NCBI RefSeq assembly: GCF_014084045.1
Contig: NZ_CP043732.1
Span: 992,001 to 1,056,000, forward strand
Length of the DNA stretch: 64,000 nt
DNA from: Microbacterium esteraromaticum
GTDB taxonomy: Bacteria > Actinomycetota > Actinomycetes > Actinomycetales > Microbacteriaceae
Direction of reading: 5' to 3'
In this document: piece by piece, positions 8,386 through 18,932 of the stretch
How positions within the stretch are numbered: position 1 is the first letter of the stretch
How the letters are laid out: each line of letters begins with the position of its first letter
The notes under the pieces: generated by a model
Told to the model about the DNA's origin: nothing
Seen by the model: the letters and a program-made list of their open reading frames with translations, nothing else
Databases searched by the model: none
Made by a program: the position numbers and the translations under genes

Positions 8386-9255
8386 TCAGGAGTGCGCAGC
8401 CACGACGCGGGCGACGTCTGCGCGTCCGGCCTCGTCGGGCTCATCGATCGCCATGCGGCAGTGCGTGTCGACGATGCCGAGCACGCGGTACCCCTCCTTC
8501 ATGCGCGCCATGTCGCCGCCGATCAGCGACACGACCTCGTCGACGTCCGACTGAGCTTCCGCGATGGCCTGCGCATCGCCCGCGCGGCCGGCATCGGCCA
8601 GCGCGCGGAACGGCTTCGGCGTCACGGACGACACGCCGGACACGACACCCTGCGCACCCACGCCGACTGCGGCGATGAGATCGCGGTCGGCTCCGGTGTA
8701 CAGGTCGAAGCCAGCGGGAACCGCAGCGCGGTACGCCGCCAGGTCATCCAGGCTCAGCTCGCTGACCTTGGCGCCGACGACGCCGGGCAGCTCCGCCAGC
8801 CTGGCGAGCAGCTGAGGCGACACGGGGTTGCCGCTGCGGGCCGGATAGACGTACACGTAGAGGCGTCCGTCGCCGACGGCCTCGGACACCTGACGGTAGT
8901 AGTCGAAGATCGCGTCGTCGGATGCACGCAGGTAGTACGGCGTCAGTGCGGCGAACTCGGTGGCGCCGAGAGCGCGCGCGATGGCGACCAGACGAACGGC
9001 CTCGAAGGCGCTCGGGCGGCCGACGTGCACGATCACGCGCATGCGCTGCGCCAGCTCGTCGATCGCGGCGCGGACGAACGCGGTGAACTCCTCGACATCG
9101 AGAGCGGGGAACTCGCCGGTCGTGCCGAGCACGAACGCCCCCTCGTTGCCGGAGGCCGCGACGTACCTGAGGATCTCGCGCGAGCCGGTCTCATCGAAGC
9201 TCCCGTCGCGGTGGAACGCGGTGGGCACTGCGGTGATGATGTCGTAGCGGGTCAC
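8386..9255 (-). CDS. DapA-family class I aldolase/dehydratase
   Basis: This 289-residue TIM-barrel protein of the dihydrodipicolinate synthase/N-acetylneuraminate lyase family has the GTTGE motif (44-48), the catalytic Tyr region YVYVYPARSG (Y135) and the Schiff-base Lys (K163 in GAKVSE). All key residues are present. The family includes KDG aldolase, KDG dehydratases and related 2-keto-3-deoxy acid enzymes. Neighbours argue for sugar-acid catabolism, not lysine biosynthesis. The GTG start overlaps the tctA stop (GTGA), indicating translational coupling. Confidence 0.85.
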   Translation of the reverse strand: MTRYDIITAVPTAFHRDGSFDETGSREILRYVAASGNEGAFVLGTTGEFPALDVEEFTAFVRAAIDELAQRMRVIVHVGRPSAFEAVRLVAIARALGATEFAALTPYYLRASDDAIFDYYRQVSEAVGDGRLYVYVYPARSGNPVSPQLLARLAELPGVVGAKVSELSLDDLAAYRAAVPAGFDLYTGADRDLIAAVGVGAQGVVSGVSSVTPKPFRALADAGRAGDAQAIAEAQSDVDEVVSLIGGDMARMKEGYRVLGIVDTHCRMAIDEPDEAGRADVARVVAAHS

Positions 9256-10901
9256 TTCTCGTTCTCCTTCTTGCTGCGGCGCGCGCGGCGTCCGCTCTTG
9301 CTGTCGATGCTGCGCACGGTCGAGGTCAGCAGGTCAGGCCGGCCCGCGAGCTCTTCTCTGGCCTGGGTGATCTGGTCGATGCTCTCGGTGTGGAGCACCG
9401 ACTCCTCGAACGAGTGGCGCTGCTCGCGCGGCTTGCGCGCCGCGCGGATCGCCGGCATGACGACCGACAGCACGGCGAGCAGGATCAGCAGGATCGCGAT
9501 CGGGCTGACCACCGAGAAGAACGGCTTGGTCGGCAGGATCGCCATGGTGCGAGCGAGGTTCTCCTCGGCGAGCGGGCCGAGCAGGAGGCCGAGCACGACG
9601 GGGCCGGCCGGCACCTGCATGCGCTTGAGCAGCACGCCGATCACGCCGAACACGAGCATCGTGATCACGGTCGACAGGCTGTTCGAGGTGGCATAGGTGC
9701 CGATGATGCAGAAGATGAGGATGCCGCTCCACAGGTACGGCTGGGGCACGTCGAGGAGCTTGACCATGCCCTTCATGCGAACCAGGCTCAGCGCCAACGA
9801 GAGCAGCGTCGCGATCAGCATGATGCCGGCGATCGAGACGACCAGGTCGGGGCGGTTCGAGAACAGCGTCGGTCCAGGAGTGATGCCCCAGATGATCATC
9901 GAGCCGATCATCACGGCCATCACCGAGTCGCCGGGGATTCCGAGCGCCATCGTCGTGGTGAGCGAACCGCCGAGTGTCGCGCTCGACGCGGTGTCGGACG
10001 CGGCGACGCCCTCGATCGACCCCTTGCCGAACCGCTCGGGGTGCTTGGACGCCTTGCGAGCGCGCTCCCAGCCGATGAGGCCCGCGATGTCGCCGCCCGC
10101 AGCCGGGATGAGACCGACGCCGAGACCCACCGCACCGCCGACCGCCGTCGCGCGGCCGCTCTGCTTGAGCTCCTCGCGATTCGGCCACCACCGGCCCAGG
10201 CTCGAGATCGGGCGCACGCTGCTCTGGCGGTGCGTGAGCAGCTGGTCGAGCAGCTCGGCGATGCCGAACAGGCCGATGATGACCGCGATGAAGTTGACGC
10301 CCTCGACGAGCTCGAGCAGCCCGAAGGTGAACCGCTGGTCGGCGGTCGCGGCGTAGGTGCCGACGCTGCCGAGCATGAGGCCGAAGAGTCCGGCCAGGAT
10401 GCCCTTGAGCATCGACTTCGAGGAGATGCCGATCATGATCGCGATGCCGAAGACGACCAGCGCGAACAGCTCGGGCGACTTGAAGTAGTCGCGGGCGAAG
10501 TTGGCGATGGGCACGGCGGCGACCGAGAACAGCACGAGTGAGGCGAGGATGCCGACGGCCGAGACGATCGCTGAGATCGTGAGGGCGAGTCCCGCCCTGC
10601 CCTGCTTCGCCATCGGATAGCCGTCGAGGGTGGTGGCGATGGATGCCGGGGTGCCAGGCGTGTTGATCAGGATGGAGGGCACCCGGTCGCCGAAGTTCGC
10701 CGCCACATAGATCGTGAGCAGCACGGCGAGGCCCTGCACGGGCTCGAGCGTCATGGTGAAGCCGGCGGCGAGGGCGACGGCCATCGTGGCGGTGATGCCG
10801 GGGAACGCGCCGACCATGAAGCCGAGCACGAGGCCGATGCCCATGTAGAGCAGCATCGAGATGTCCAGCAGGGAGCTCACTCCCTCGATGAAGGGGTTCA
10901 C
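9252..10901 (-). CDS. tctA: Tripartite tricarboxylate transporter, large membrane subunit TctA
   Basis: This 549-residue protein has about 12 membrane segments. It carries the TctA signature near the N-terminus (GIGLVLGFMVGAFPGITATMAVALAAGFT) and an internal repeat half with GLIPAAGGDIAGLIGWERARK and DTASSATLGGSLTTTMALGIPG. It translocates small carboxylates with the TctC receptor and TctB. I use the GTG start because it overlaps the tctB stop by 4 bp (GTGA, 10898-10901). The C-terminal tail is basic (RRARRSKKENEK) and cytoplasmic. Confidence 0.93.
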   Translation of the reverse strand: MNPFIEGVSSLLDISMLLYMGIGLVLGFMVGAFPGITATMAVALAAGFTMTLEPVQGLAVLLTIYVAANFGDRVPSILINTPGTPASIATTLDGYPMAKQGRAGLALTISAIVSAVGILASLVLFSVAAVPIANFARDYFKSPELFALVVFGIAIMIGISSKSMLKGILAGLFGLMLGSVGTYAATADQRFTFGLLELVEGVNFIAVIIGLFGIAELLDQLLTHRQSSVRPISSLGRWWPNREELKQSGRATAVGGAVGLGVGLIPAAGGDIAGLIGWERARKASKHPERFGKGSIEGVAASDTASSATLGGSLTTTMALGIPGDSVMAVMIGSMIIWGITPGPTLFSNRPDLVVSIAGIMLIATLLSLALSLVRMKGMVKLLDVPQPYLWSGILIFCIIGTYATSNSLSTVITMLVFGVIGVLLKRMQVPAGPVVLGLLLGPLAEENLARTMAILPTKPFFSVVSPIAILLILLAVLSVVMPAIRAARKPREQRHSFEESVLHTESIDQITQAREELAGRPDLLTSTVRSIDSKSGRRARRSKKENEK

Positions 10902-11425
10902 AGCGGGATCCTCAGGAGCATGCCGAACACGACGTAGACGAACGCCGTGACCAGGACGGAGTAGATGATGAGGCTCAGCCAGCGGCGGTGGCCGTAGACG
11001 AGCATCAGTGTGGCCATCAACAGGCCCGCTGCGATCGGGAAGATCTCGATGCGGTAGCCGAAGAGGATGACGGAGCCGATCGACCACAGCGCGACGAAGG
11101 CGCAGACGACGGCCACCGTGACGATCACGCGGACGACTCCGCCCCGCTGGATGCTCTCGACATCCTCACGGGTGGGCGCGGGCCGGGTCAGTGCGATCAC
11201 GAGCAGGACGATCGCGACGGCGACGGCGGAGACGCCGAGCACGGTGGGCCAGAAGCGGGCATCCAGCTGACCGGGCGCAGCGGCACGGCGAAGCGGTATC
11301 TGCAGCGCGAGAGCGAGATACCCCGCGGCGAGAGCCAGCGCGACGGCGGCGAAGAGGACCTCGAGCCGTCGCGACGGGGTCGCGCTCTGGTACTCGTCCT
11401 CGGAGGTGGCGTCGATGGTCGACAT
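10898..11425 (-). CDS. tctB: Tripartite tricarboxylate transporter, small membrane subunit TctB
   Basis: This 175-residue protein has four hydrophobic segments (EVLFAAVALALAAGYLALAL; FWPTVLGVSAVAVAIVLLVI; a third after the central loop; a C-terminal LIIYSVLVTAFVYVVFGMLL). Size, topology and position between tctC and tctA match TctB, the poorly conserved partner subunit. It is translationally coupled to tctA. Confidence 0.88.
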   Translation of the reverse strand: MSTIDATSEDEYQSATPSRRLEVLFAAVALALAAGYLALALQIPLRRAAAPGQLDARFWPTVLGVSAVAVAIVLLVIALTRPAPTREDVESIQRGGVVRVIVTVAVVCAFVALWSIGSVILFGYRIEIFPIAAGLLMATLMLVYGHRRWLSLIIYSVLVTAFVYVVFGMLLRIPL

Positions 11426-11483
11426 GTGATCGTCCTCTCGAGAATCCAGGGGCCGGATCGCGTGACCCGGCCCCTGAACCGTC

Positions 11484-12449
11484 TCAGCCCAGCAGGTCCT
11501 TGAACAGGCTGAACTGGTCGTTCACGTAGGTGGTCCACTCGGCCGAGTCGCGGTAGACCACGAGGTTGCCGGCGTCCTTCTGGAACTTCTGGTAGGCGTC
11601 GGAGTCGACCGCCTCCTTGACGGCGGACTCCAGCTTCTCCTTCACGTCGTCGGGCAGGCCCTTGGGCGCGTAGATGCCGCCCCAGCCGCCGAACTCGACG
11701 TCATCGCCGATGGCCTCGGCCACCGTGGGCACGTCGGGCGCATCGGGGTGACGCTCGTCGTGCATCACTGCCAGGATCTTGACCGCGTCGCCCTGCGCGA
11801 GCGCCTCGCCGAGGCCCGAGACGGCGGCGACGGTCTCGCCCGAGGCGGCCGCGCCCACGGCGGTGGCGCCGCCGTCGTAGGGCACCGGCGAGAACTGCGC
11901 GCCCGTGGTGTCCGCGAGACCGACGGTCGCCGCCTCCCAGATCGAGCCCGCGCCGGAGTTCGCGACGGTCACTGCGCCCGACTCCGCCTTCTCGACGAGT
12001 GCCTCGAGCGAATCGATGCCGCTGTTGGCGCCGACGGTGACGACACCGGGTGCCAGCATGATCTGGCCGAGCAGGTCGTAGTTCTCGGGCAGCACCTTCG
12101 CGCCCTGCGTGGTGTTGAGCATGGCGATCTCGACGGGTGCGAAGCCGATCACGTAGCCGTCGGCCTTCTGGCTTCCCACGTACTCCATGGCGAGGGCACC
12201 CGCGGCGCCGGGCATGTTCTCGGGGATGACGCTGACGTCGAGGATCTTCTCGAGCTCGGTGGCGAGCGCGCGCGACGACAGGTCGGAACCGCCGCCGGGG
12301 TTGGCCTGGATGATCAGGCGGATGTCCTTCTCGGGGAAGGCCGATTCGGCACCGCCCTCTTCGACCTTCGTGCAGCCGGCCAGGACGAGCGCGGTTGCGG
12401 CGGCGGCTGCGATGGCTGCGGCCGCGCGGGACATGCGGATGCGGGGCAT
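11484..12449 (-). CDS. tctC: TctC-type extracytoplasmic solute receptor (lipoprotein)
   Basis: This 321-residue Bug/TctC-family receptor has a lipoprotein signal (lipobox LAGC, C26), as expected for a Gram-positive anchor. The mature start FPEKDIRLIIQANPGGGSDLSSR is the typical ligand-loop region, and GGWGGIYAPKGLPDDVKEKLESAV is the conserved C-terminal Bug segment. It would capture the carboxylate imported by TctAB. It is the first gene of the operon running to the isomerase, and its promoter region holds a palindrome related to the one upstream of the adjacent gntR. Confidence 0.92.
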   Translation of the reverse strand: MPRIRMSRAAAAIAAAAATALVLAGCTKVEEGGAESAFPEKDIRLIIQANPGGGSDLSSRALATELEKILDVSVIPENMPGAAGALAMEYVGSQKADGYVIGFAPVEIAMLNTTQGAKVLPENYDLLGQIMLAPGVVTVGANSGIDSLEALVEKAESGAVTVANSGAGSIWEAATVGLADTTGAQFSPVPYDGGATAVGAAASGETVAAVSGLGEALAQGDAVKILAVMHDERHPDAPDVPTVAEAIGDDVEFGGWGGIYAPKGLPDDVKEKLESAVKEAVDSDAYQKFQKDAGNLVVYRDSAEWTTYVNDQFSLFKDLLG

Positions 12450-12500
12450 CTTTGCTCCTCGGTGCTGGTCGACCGTGTTGTCGACCAGCCGAGCGTATCA

Positions 12501-12524
12501 TTGTTCACTGTTAACAGTCAACAG
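12501..12524. promoter_or_regulatory. Palindromic operator upstream of tctC (putative GntR site)
   Basis: A perfect 12-bp palindrome ACTGTTAACAGT (12507-12518) is extended imperfectly over about 24 bp. The 16-mer at 12502-12517 matches 13299-13314 upstream of gntR at 14 of 16 positions, suggesting one regulator for both. Confidence 0.7.
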
Positions 12525-12620
12525 GTAGCAGAATCCATCCGGTCTGAGCCGGAGGGCTGCAGGCGATCACGCTCGCACCAGCCGAGCCGCTCGAGAGGAC
12601 GCTCGCCCGGAGCGCCGCGC

Positions 12621-13286
12621 TCAGGCTGTCTGCTCGACCAGCTCGCTGAGCATGCGATCCCTCGCCCCGTCGAGATGCGCGGTGAGCACGGCGGCGGCTC
12701 GGCCGGCATCGCCGCTGCGCATCACGTCCATGAGCACGACATGATCGTGTGCCGAGTCGTGCAGATCGGCGTCGTGATTGATCGTCACATCCAGCAGAGC
12801 CGTGAACGTCGGCAGATACTGCCGCCAGGCCGCCTCGAGGCGGGAGTGATCGGAGAGGGCGTAGATCTGCGAGTGGAAGTCGAGGTCGGCCTCGACGAAG
12901 GCGGCATGGTCGCCGGAGTCGGCGGCATCCGCCATCCGGCGCACCGCCTCGCCCATCGCCGCCCACCGCGCGTCGTCCGAGACGCGGATCGCACGCGACA
13001 GCGCGAGCTGCTCGAGCGCGCCGCGCAGGCTGTACAGCTCGTCGACGTCGTCATGAGTGAGGCCGATGACGAACACGCCGCGCGGTCGCTGGATGCGCAC
13101 CAGCCTCTCGAAGCTCAGCTGCGTGAGCGCGTCGCGCACAGGACCGCGGCTGACCTCGAACTCCTCGGCGAGCGCCTCTTCGGTGATGCGCTCGCCCGAT
13201 ACGAGCTCGCCGCGCACGATCCTCTGTCGCAGTACGTTCGCCACCTGGGCGCCCAGTGACTCTCCGCGCTTCACCGTCATGGTCAT
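12621..13286 (-). CDS. GntR-family regulator, FadR/FCD subfamily
   Basis: This 221-residue protein has an N-terminal winged helix (about 10-72; LRQRIVRGELVSGERITEEA, then ALAEEFEVSRGPVRDALTQL) and a C-terminal all-helical FCD domain. The FCD His/Asp metal-site pattern is seen in EADLDFHSQIY and in HDHVVLMDVMRSGD. FCD regulators respond to carboxylates or sugar acids. Position beside tctC and the shared operator sequence indicate that it controls the transporter/isomerase operon and itself. It sits codirectional with and just upstream of tctC. Confidence 0.9.
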   Translation of the reverse strand: MTMTVKRGESLGAQVANVLRQRIVRGELVSGERITEEALAEEFEVSRGPVRDALTQLSFERLVRIQRPRGVFVIGLTHDDVDELYSLRGALEQLALSRAIRVSDDARWAAMGEAVRRMADAADSGDHAAFVEADLDFHSQIYALSDHSRLEAAWRQYLPTFTALLDVTINHDADLHDSAHDHVVLMDVMRSGDAGRAAAVLTAHLDGARDRMLSELVEQTA

Positions 13287-13298
13287 GCTCGTCTCCCA

Positions 13299-13318
13299 TG
13301 TTTACTGTTGACAGGTTA
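13299..13318. promoter_or_regulatory. Putative GntR autoregulatory operator
   Basis: TGTTTACTGTTGACAG (13299-13314) matches the tctC upstream site except at two positions and has a CTGTTGACAG near-palindrome. It lies 13 bp before the gntR start. Confidence 0.65.
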
Positions 13319-13339
13319 CATGCCGGGAGCAGCCAGTGG

Positions 13340-13801
13340 TCAGTCGCGCTCGAGCGGAGAATCGTCCTCCCCGGCGTCGTCGCGAGCGACCGCGCCCCGC
13401 GGATGCCAGAGCACGACCTCCGTCGAGCGGCGGATGCGCCGCCCCGACGGCAGGGTGACGACCTGACCCGTCGCCCCGGCGGCGAACACGCGCACGCCGG
13501 GGCGGCTCTCCCGCTCGGCGCGCAGCGCGCCCTCCAGCTCGGAGACGCGGCGGCGCAGCATCCGCACCTCGTCCTCCAGATCGAGCAGCCGGGCGATGGC
13601 CGGCAGGCTCATCCCCTCGCTCGAGAGCTGGGCGACCTCGCGGAGCTGCTCGATGTCGCGCATCGAGTAGCGTCGCGAGCCGCCGCGGGTGCGGCCGGGC
13701 ACCACCAGCCCGATGCGGTCGTACTGCCGCAGCGTCTGGGGGTGCATCCCGGCCAGCTCCGCGGCGACCGCGATCGCGAAGACGGGAGAATCGGCATCCA
13801 T
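13340..13801 (-). CDS. hspR: HspR, MerR-type heat-shock repressor
   Basis: This 153-residue MerR-type regulator has an N-terminal winged helix FAIAVAAELAGMHPQTLRQYDRIGLV, with the HspR-typical HPQTLRQYDRIGLV, and a coiled coil (IARLLDLEDEVRMLRRRVSELEGAL). The C-terminal tail has the short basic/hydrophobic motif RRSTEVVLWHPRG common in HspR. It represses dnaK-operon transcription by binding HAIR sites with DnaK as co-repressor. Its position as last gene of dnaK-grpE-dnaJ-hspR gives a feedback loop. HAIR-like sites are present upstream of dnaK. Confidence 0.93.
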   Translation of the reverse strand: MDADSPVFAIAVAAELAGMHPQTLRQYDRIGLVVPGRTRGGSRRYSMRDIEQLREVAQLSSEGMSLPAIARLLDLEDEVRMLRRRVSELEGALRAERESRPGVRVFAAGATGQVVTLPSGRRIRRSTEVVLWHPRGAVARDDAGEDDSPLERD

Positions 13802-13803
13802 GG

Positions 13804-14790
13804 TCAGGCCTTCGCCTTGGCCATCATCTCGGCCCGCGGGTTCTCCTTGGGCTCGAGCTCGTGGAAGCGCTCGAGGGCCTCGCGGGCGGCGTCGTCGAGG
13901 TGCGCCGGAACGGCGATCTGCAGCTCGGCGAGCAGGTCGCCGGTGCCCTTCGACGAGGCGACGCCGCGCCCCTTCACCCGCAGCACCCGCCCGGAGGGCG
14001 TGCCGGGGGCGACGCGCAGCTTGACCGCCTCGCCGCCGAGGGTGGGCACCTCGATGGTCGCGCCGAGGGTCGCCTCGGTGAAGGTGACCGGCACGGTGAG
14101 CCGCAGGTTCAGCCCGTCGCGGGTGAACACCGGGTGGGGACGCACCTTCACCTGCACGACGATGTCGCCGGCCTCGCCGCCGTCGGGCGAGGGGCGCCCG
14201 CGGCCGCGCAGACGGATCTTCTGCCCGTCCTTCACGCCCGCGGGCACCTTCACCTTGAACGGCTTGCCGTCGGCGGCCTGCAGGGTGATCGTGTCGCCCT
14301 GCACGGCCGTGACGAAGTCGAGCGTCGTGGTGGCCGTGACATCGGCGCCCTTCTGCGGGCCGCCGAAGCCGCGGTACCCGCCGGTGGGCTGGCCGAAGCG
14401 GCCGGAGCCGAACGACCCTCCGCCGCCCTGCGAGAACATCGAGAAGATGTCGTCGAAGTCGGCCTGACTCGCACGTCCGCCCTGCCCGAACCGGCTGAAG
14501 ACGTCTTCGAAGCCGCCTGCACCGCCACCGCCGGGAGCGGTGAAGCGCGCACCCGAGCCCATGGCGCGGATCTCGTCGTACTCGCGACGCTGCTCGGCGT
14601 CGCTCAGCACGCTGTACGCCTCGCTGATCTCCTTGAACTTCGCCTCGGCTGCGGCGTCACCCTGGTTGGAGTCGGGGTGGTACTTGCGGGCGAGCTTGCG
14701 ATAGGTCTTCTTGAGATCGGCGTCCGAGACGTCCTTCGAGACGCCCAGCGTCTTGTAGAAGTCCTTGTCGAACCAGTCCTGGCTAGCCAT
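13804..14790 (-). CDS. dnaJ: DnaJ-type J-domain cochaperone without zinc finger
   Basis: This 328-residue protein has a J domain (residues 8-75) with HPD at 38-40, a long Gly/Phe-rich linker (about 90-150) and a DnaJ C-terminal substrate-binding region (FVTAVQGDTITLQAADGKPF to the end). No CxxCxGxG zinc-binding repeats are present, so the architecture is CbpA-like. It stimulates DnaK ATPase and delivers clients. It is cotranscribed between grpE and hspR; the stop is 2 nt from the hspR start. Confidence 0.92.
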   Translation of the reverse strand: MASQDWFDKDFYKTLGVSKDVSDADLKKTYRKLARKYHPDSNQGDAAAEAKFKEISEAYSVLSDAEQRREYDEIRAMGSGARFTAPGGGGAGGFEDVFSRFGQGGRASQADFDDIFSMFSQGGGGSFGSGRFGQPTGGYRGFGGPQKGADVTATTTLDFVTAVQGDTITLQAADGKPFKVKVPAGVKDGQKIRLRGRGRPSPDGGEAGDIVVQVKVRPHPVFTRDGLNLRLTVPVTFTEATLGATIEVPTLGGEAVKLRVAPGTPSGRVLRVKGRGVASSKGTGDLLAELQIAVPAHLDDAAREALERFHELEPKENPRAEMMAKAKA

Positions 14791-14797
14791 CGATCAC

Positions 14798-15445
14798 CTA
14801 CTCCGCGGGTACGGCGACGACGACCTTGGCCGGACGCAGCTCGACGTCTCCGAGACGGTAGCCGACCTCGACGACCTCGAGGATCGTCGAGGAGGTCGCA
14901 CCGGGAGTCGGCTGCTGGAAGATCGCCTCGTGCTGCTGAGGGTCGAACTCGTCGCCCTTCTCGCCGTAGGCGACCACGCCGAGGCGCTCGACCACGGCGC
15001 GCAGCTTGTCGGCGATCACGGCGAAGGCCGAGCCCTCGACGAGGTCGCCGTGCTGCTGAGCGCGGTCGAGGTCGTCGAGCACGGGGATCAGGCCCTTGAC
15101 GGCCTCGCCCTTGGCTCGGTCGATCTCGACGTGGCGCTGCTCTTCGGTGCGGCGGCGGTAGTTCGCGTACTCGGCGGTCAGGCGCTTGAGGTCGGTCAGC
15201 AGCGCGTGCTCGGCGTCGACGATGCCGGCGTCCGAGCCGTCCTCGCTGGCAGCCTCGTCGATCTGCTGGGCGTTCAGGATGTCATCGACCGTGAGGTCGT
15301 CGTCGGAGCCCTCGGCCGCTGCGGCCTCGGTCGAGTCGGGGTTGTCGGGAACGCTCTGGTTCTGCGACGCGGGGCCGGATGCCTGAGCATCCGACCCCTC
15401 GCCGGGAACCTCGGCGCTGTCGTCGTCGAAGTTCTTGTCCGTCAT
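14798..15445 (-). CDS. grpE: GrpE nucleotide exchange factor
   Basis: This 215-residue protein has a long acidic disordered N-terminus (about 1-75), a coiled-coil region containing LKRLTAEYANYRRRTEEQRH, and a C-terminal beta region with AIFQQPTPGATSSTILEVVEVGYRLGDVELRPAKVVVA, the conserved GrpE end. It exchanges ADP on DnaK. Two bases separate it from the dnaK stop, and the next gene, dnaJ, starts 7 nt downstream. Confidence 0.94.
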   Translation of the reverse strand: MTDKNFDDDSAEVPGEGSDAQASGPASQNQSVPDNPDSTEAAAAEGSDDDLTVDDILNAQQIDEAASEDGSDAGIVDAEHALLTDLKRLTAEYANYRRRTEEQRHVEIDRAKGEAVKGLIPVLDDLDRAQQHGDLVEGSAFAVIADKLRAVVERLGVVAYGEKGDEFDPQQHEAIFQQPTPGATSSTILEVVEVGYRLGDVELRPAKVVVAVPAE

Positions 15446-15447
15446 GG

Positions 15448-17404
<1,957 letters not shown>

Positions 17405-17409
17405 ACAAA

Positions 17410-17430
17410 GTTGATATGAGGTGACTCAAG
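17410..17430. promoter_or_regulatory. HAIR operator 2, degenerate
   Basis: ACTCAAG (17424-17430) is paired at 7-bp spacing with the poor half-site GTTGATA (17410-17416). It sits upstream of the -35 box and close to the divergent hydrolase gene. Confidence 0.6.
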
Positions 17431-17463
17431 TTTGCTGAGCATTCACCGTGTGAGACTTTCCCT

Positions 17464-18259
17464 GTGAATCCCGCCGCCCCGAGCATCCCCGCCGTCACCC
17501 GGGTGGGAGAGGACCGTGGCGCGCCCGTCCTCGTTCTGCCGGGCGGACCCTGCCGCGACCCCGAGTACCTCGGCGACCTCGCAGGGATCTCCGAGGTGCG
17601 CGAGCTCGTGGTGCTGCATCCGCGGGGAACACCCCGCACCGGCGGGCTCTCGCACGGATGGTGGACGGATGCCGACGACGTGGTCGCCGCCATCGACGCG
17701 CTGGGCGTCGACGCGGTGGACCTCGTCGCCCACTCCGCGGGCACCCGGCTGGCGCTGGCCGCCGCGGCGCGGTTCCCCGGGCGGATCCGCTCGATGGCAC
17801 TCGTCACGCCGCCCGCTTCATGGTTGACGGGGACGCCGTACGACGGCGATTCCCTCCCCGTCGACCGCGGCGATCCTGCGGTCGCCGCGGCGATCCTCTC
17901 GCTTTCGCACGAGCAGGAGCCCACCACCGAGGAGGGCTTCCGCGCCGCCTTCCTCCGTCAGGCTCCCGCGAGCTACGCCCACTGGACCGAGAAGGAGCAG
18001 CAGCACGCACGGGTCGGCTCGATGAGCCTCGCCGCCGCGTCGGCGTGGTTCGACGGAATCCCCGACGACGCCGCTCAGATCATCCTCTCGGCGACGCTCC
18101 CGCCCGCGCTCGTGATCGGCGGAGACCGCGACCTCCTGACGGGAGCACAGCCGGTCATCGACTACGCCGCTGCGCTCGGCGCCCGCTTCGCGATGATCGA
18201 CGACTGCGGCCACCGACGCCTTCCGCGACGAACTCGCGAGATGGCTCACCCGCCGCTGA
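17464..18259 (+). pseudogene. Alpha/beta hydrolase with frameshifted, shortened C-terminus
   Basis: The start MNPAAPSIPAVTRVGEDRGA and the fold are those of a proline-iminopeptidase-like alpha/beta hydrolase: oxyanion region LVLPGGPCRDPEYL, nucleophile elbow VDLVAHSAGTRLAL (Ser), acid Asp in GGDRDLLTG, and His in DDCGH. Immediately after CGH (about 18213) the frame changes. The normal-looking end DAFRDELARWLTRR plus stop (TGA 18257-18259) is found in the +1-shifted frame, and the usual few residues between GH and DAFRD are missing. Unshifted, translation would run on antisense to the next gene until 18609. This is either a small deletion not divisible by three or a sequence error. Confidence 0.7.
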
Positions 18260-18830
18260 GCCAGACGCCGCGGTCCTCGGCGACGGCGCGATCGAGCAGC
18301 GCGGTAAGCGGCACGGGCATCCGCTCCATCGGCATCACCTCGATCACATCGGCGGCGAAGCGCGACTTGCGGCCCGCCGCGGTGCCGGCGAAGCGGTGCA
18401 GCTGCTCCTGCATGCTGCGCACACGCTGCGCCGGCTGTCGCTGGAACCGCCTGAACCGCGCCAGCTCGCCGCGCCGGCCGAGCGTGTCGAGCACGAGATC
18501 CGGGCCGGCCGCCCTGATCACCTCGTCCTCCAGGTCGCGGTCGCATCCGAAGAAGCCCGCGGCCTCCGGATCCGCCACCCCGAACGTCACCAGCACCCGC
18601 TCCACGTAGGCCCGCTCGGCCCCGTCGTACAGCCCGAGCACGCGCATCCTGCTGCCCTTCAGAGCGATCAGCCGGCCGCGCAGGTTCGTGATCCCGTCCA
18701 TCACGACGATCTCGGCGTCGACGAGCGAGTCGCCGCGCCGCCGCGCGAGCGCCTCCAGGGCGAGCCTGTCGCTGCGCCCCTCGACCAGCACGCTCACGCC
18801 GGCGGTGTGACCCTCATCCGCGCCCGGCAT
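18246..18830 (-). CDS. TOPRIM-domain protein (OLD-nuclease-like C-terminal type)
   Basis: This 194-residue protein starts with MPGADEGHTAGVSVLVEGRSDRLALEAL. The conserved Glu (E17 in VLVEGRSD), Gly in VVMDGITNL and an Asp in VLGLYDGAE fit a TOPRIM fold as in OLD-family proteins, without an ATPase domain. A metal-dependent nuclease or nucleotidyl-transfer role is possible; the second Asp of the usual DxD is replaced (DGAE). The stop overlaps the 3' end of the convergent frameshifted hydrolase. The ATG at 18830 was chosen because the upstream extension is antisense to the chelatase gene. Confidence 0.7.
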   Translation of the reverse strand: MPGADEGHTAGVSVLVEGRSDRLALEALARRRGDSLVDAEIVVMDGITNLRGRLIALKGSRMRVLGLYDGAERAYVERVLVTFGVADPEAAGFFGCDRDLEDEVIRAAGPDLVLDTLGRRGELARFRRFQRQPAQRVRSMQEQLHRFAGTAAGRKSRFAADVIEVMPMERMPVPLTALLDRAVAEDRGVWLSGG

Positions 18831-18932
18831 GGCACGACGATAGCGCGGCCGCGCTGTCCACCGGGCGAGCCTGCGTTTCGCTCTTTGACATCGCACGCGA
18901 CGCATCCGGAGCACCCGCTCTAGAGTCGGCCC

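Noticed and set aside
8386..9255. DapA for lysine biosynthesis
   Set aside because: Context is a carboxylate transporter with sugar kinase and isomerase, not lysine genes; the broader family name is safer.
17464..18609. A 381-residue hydrolase extending antisense through the TOPRIM gene
   Set aside because: The expected hydrolase end is in a shifted frame at 18257-18259, and the antisense part has no coding character of its own.
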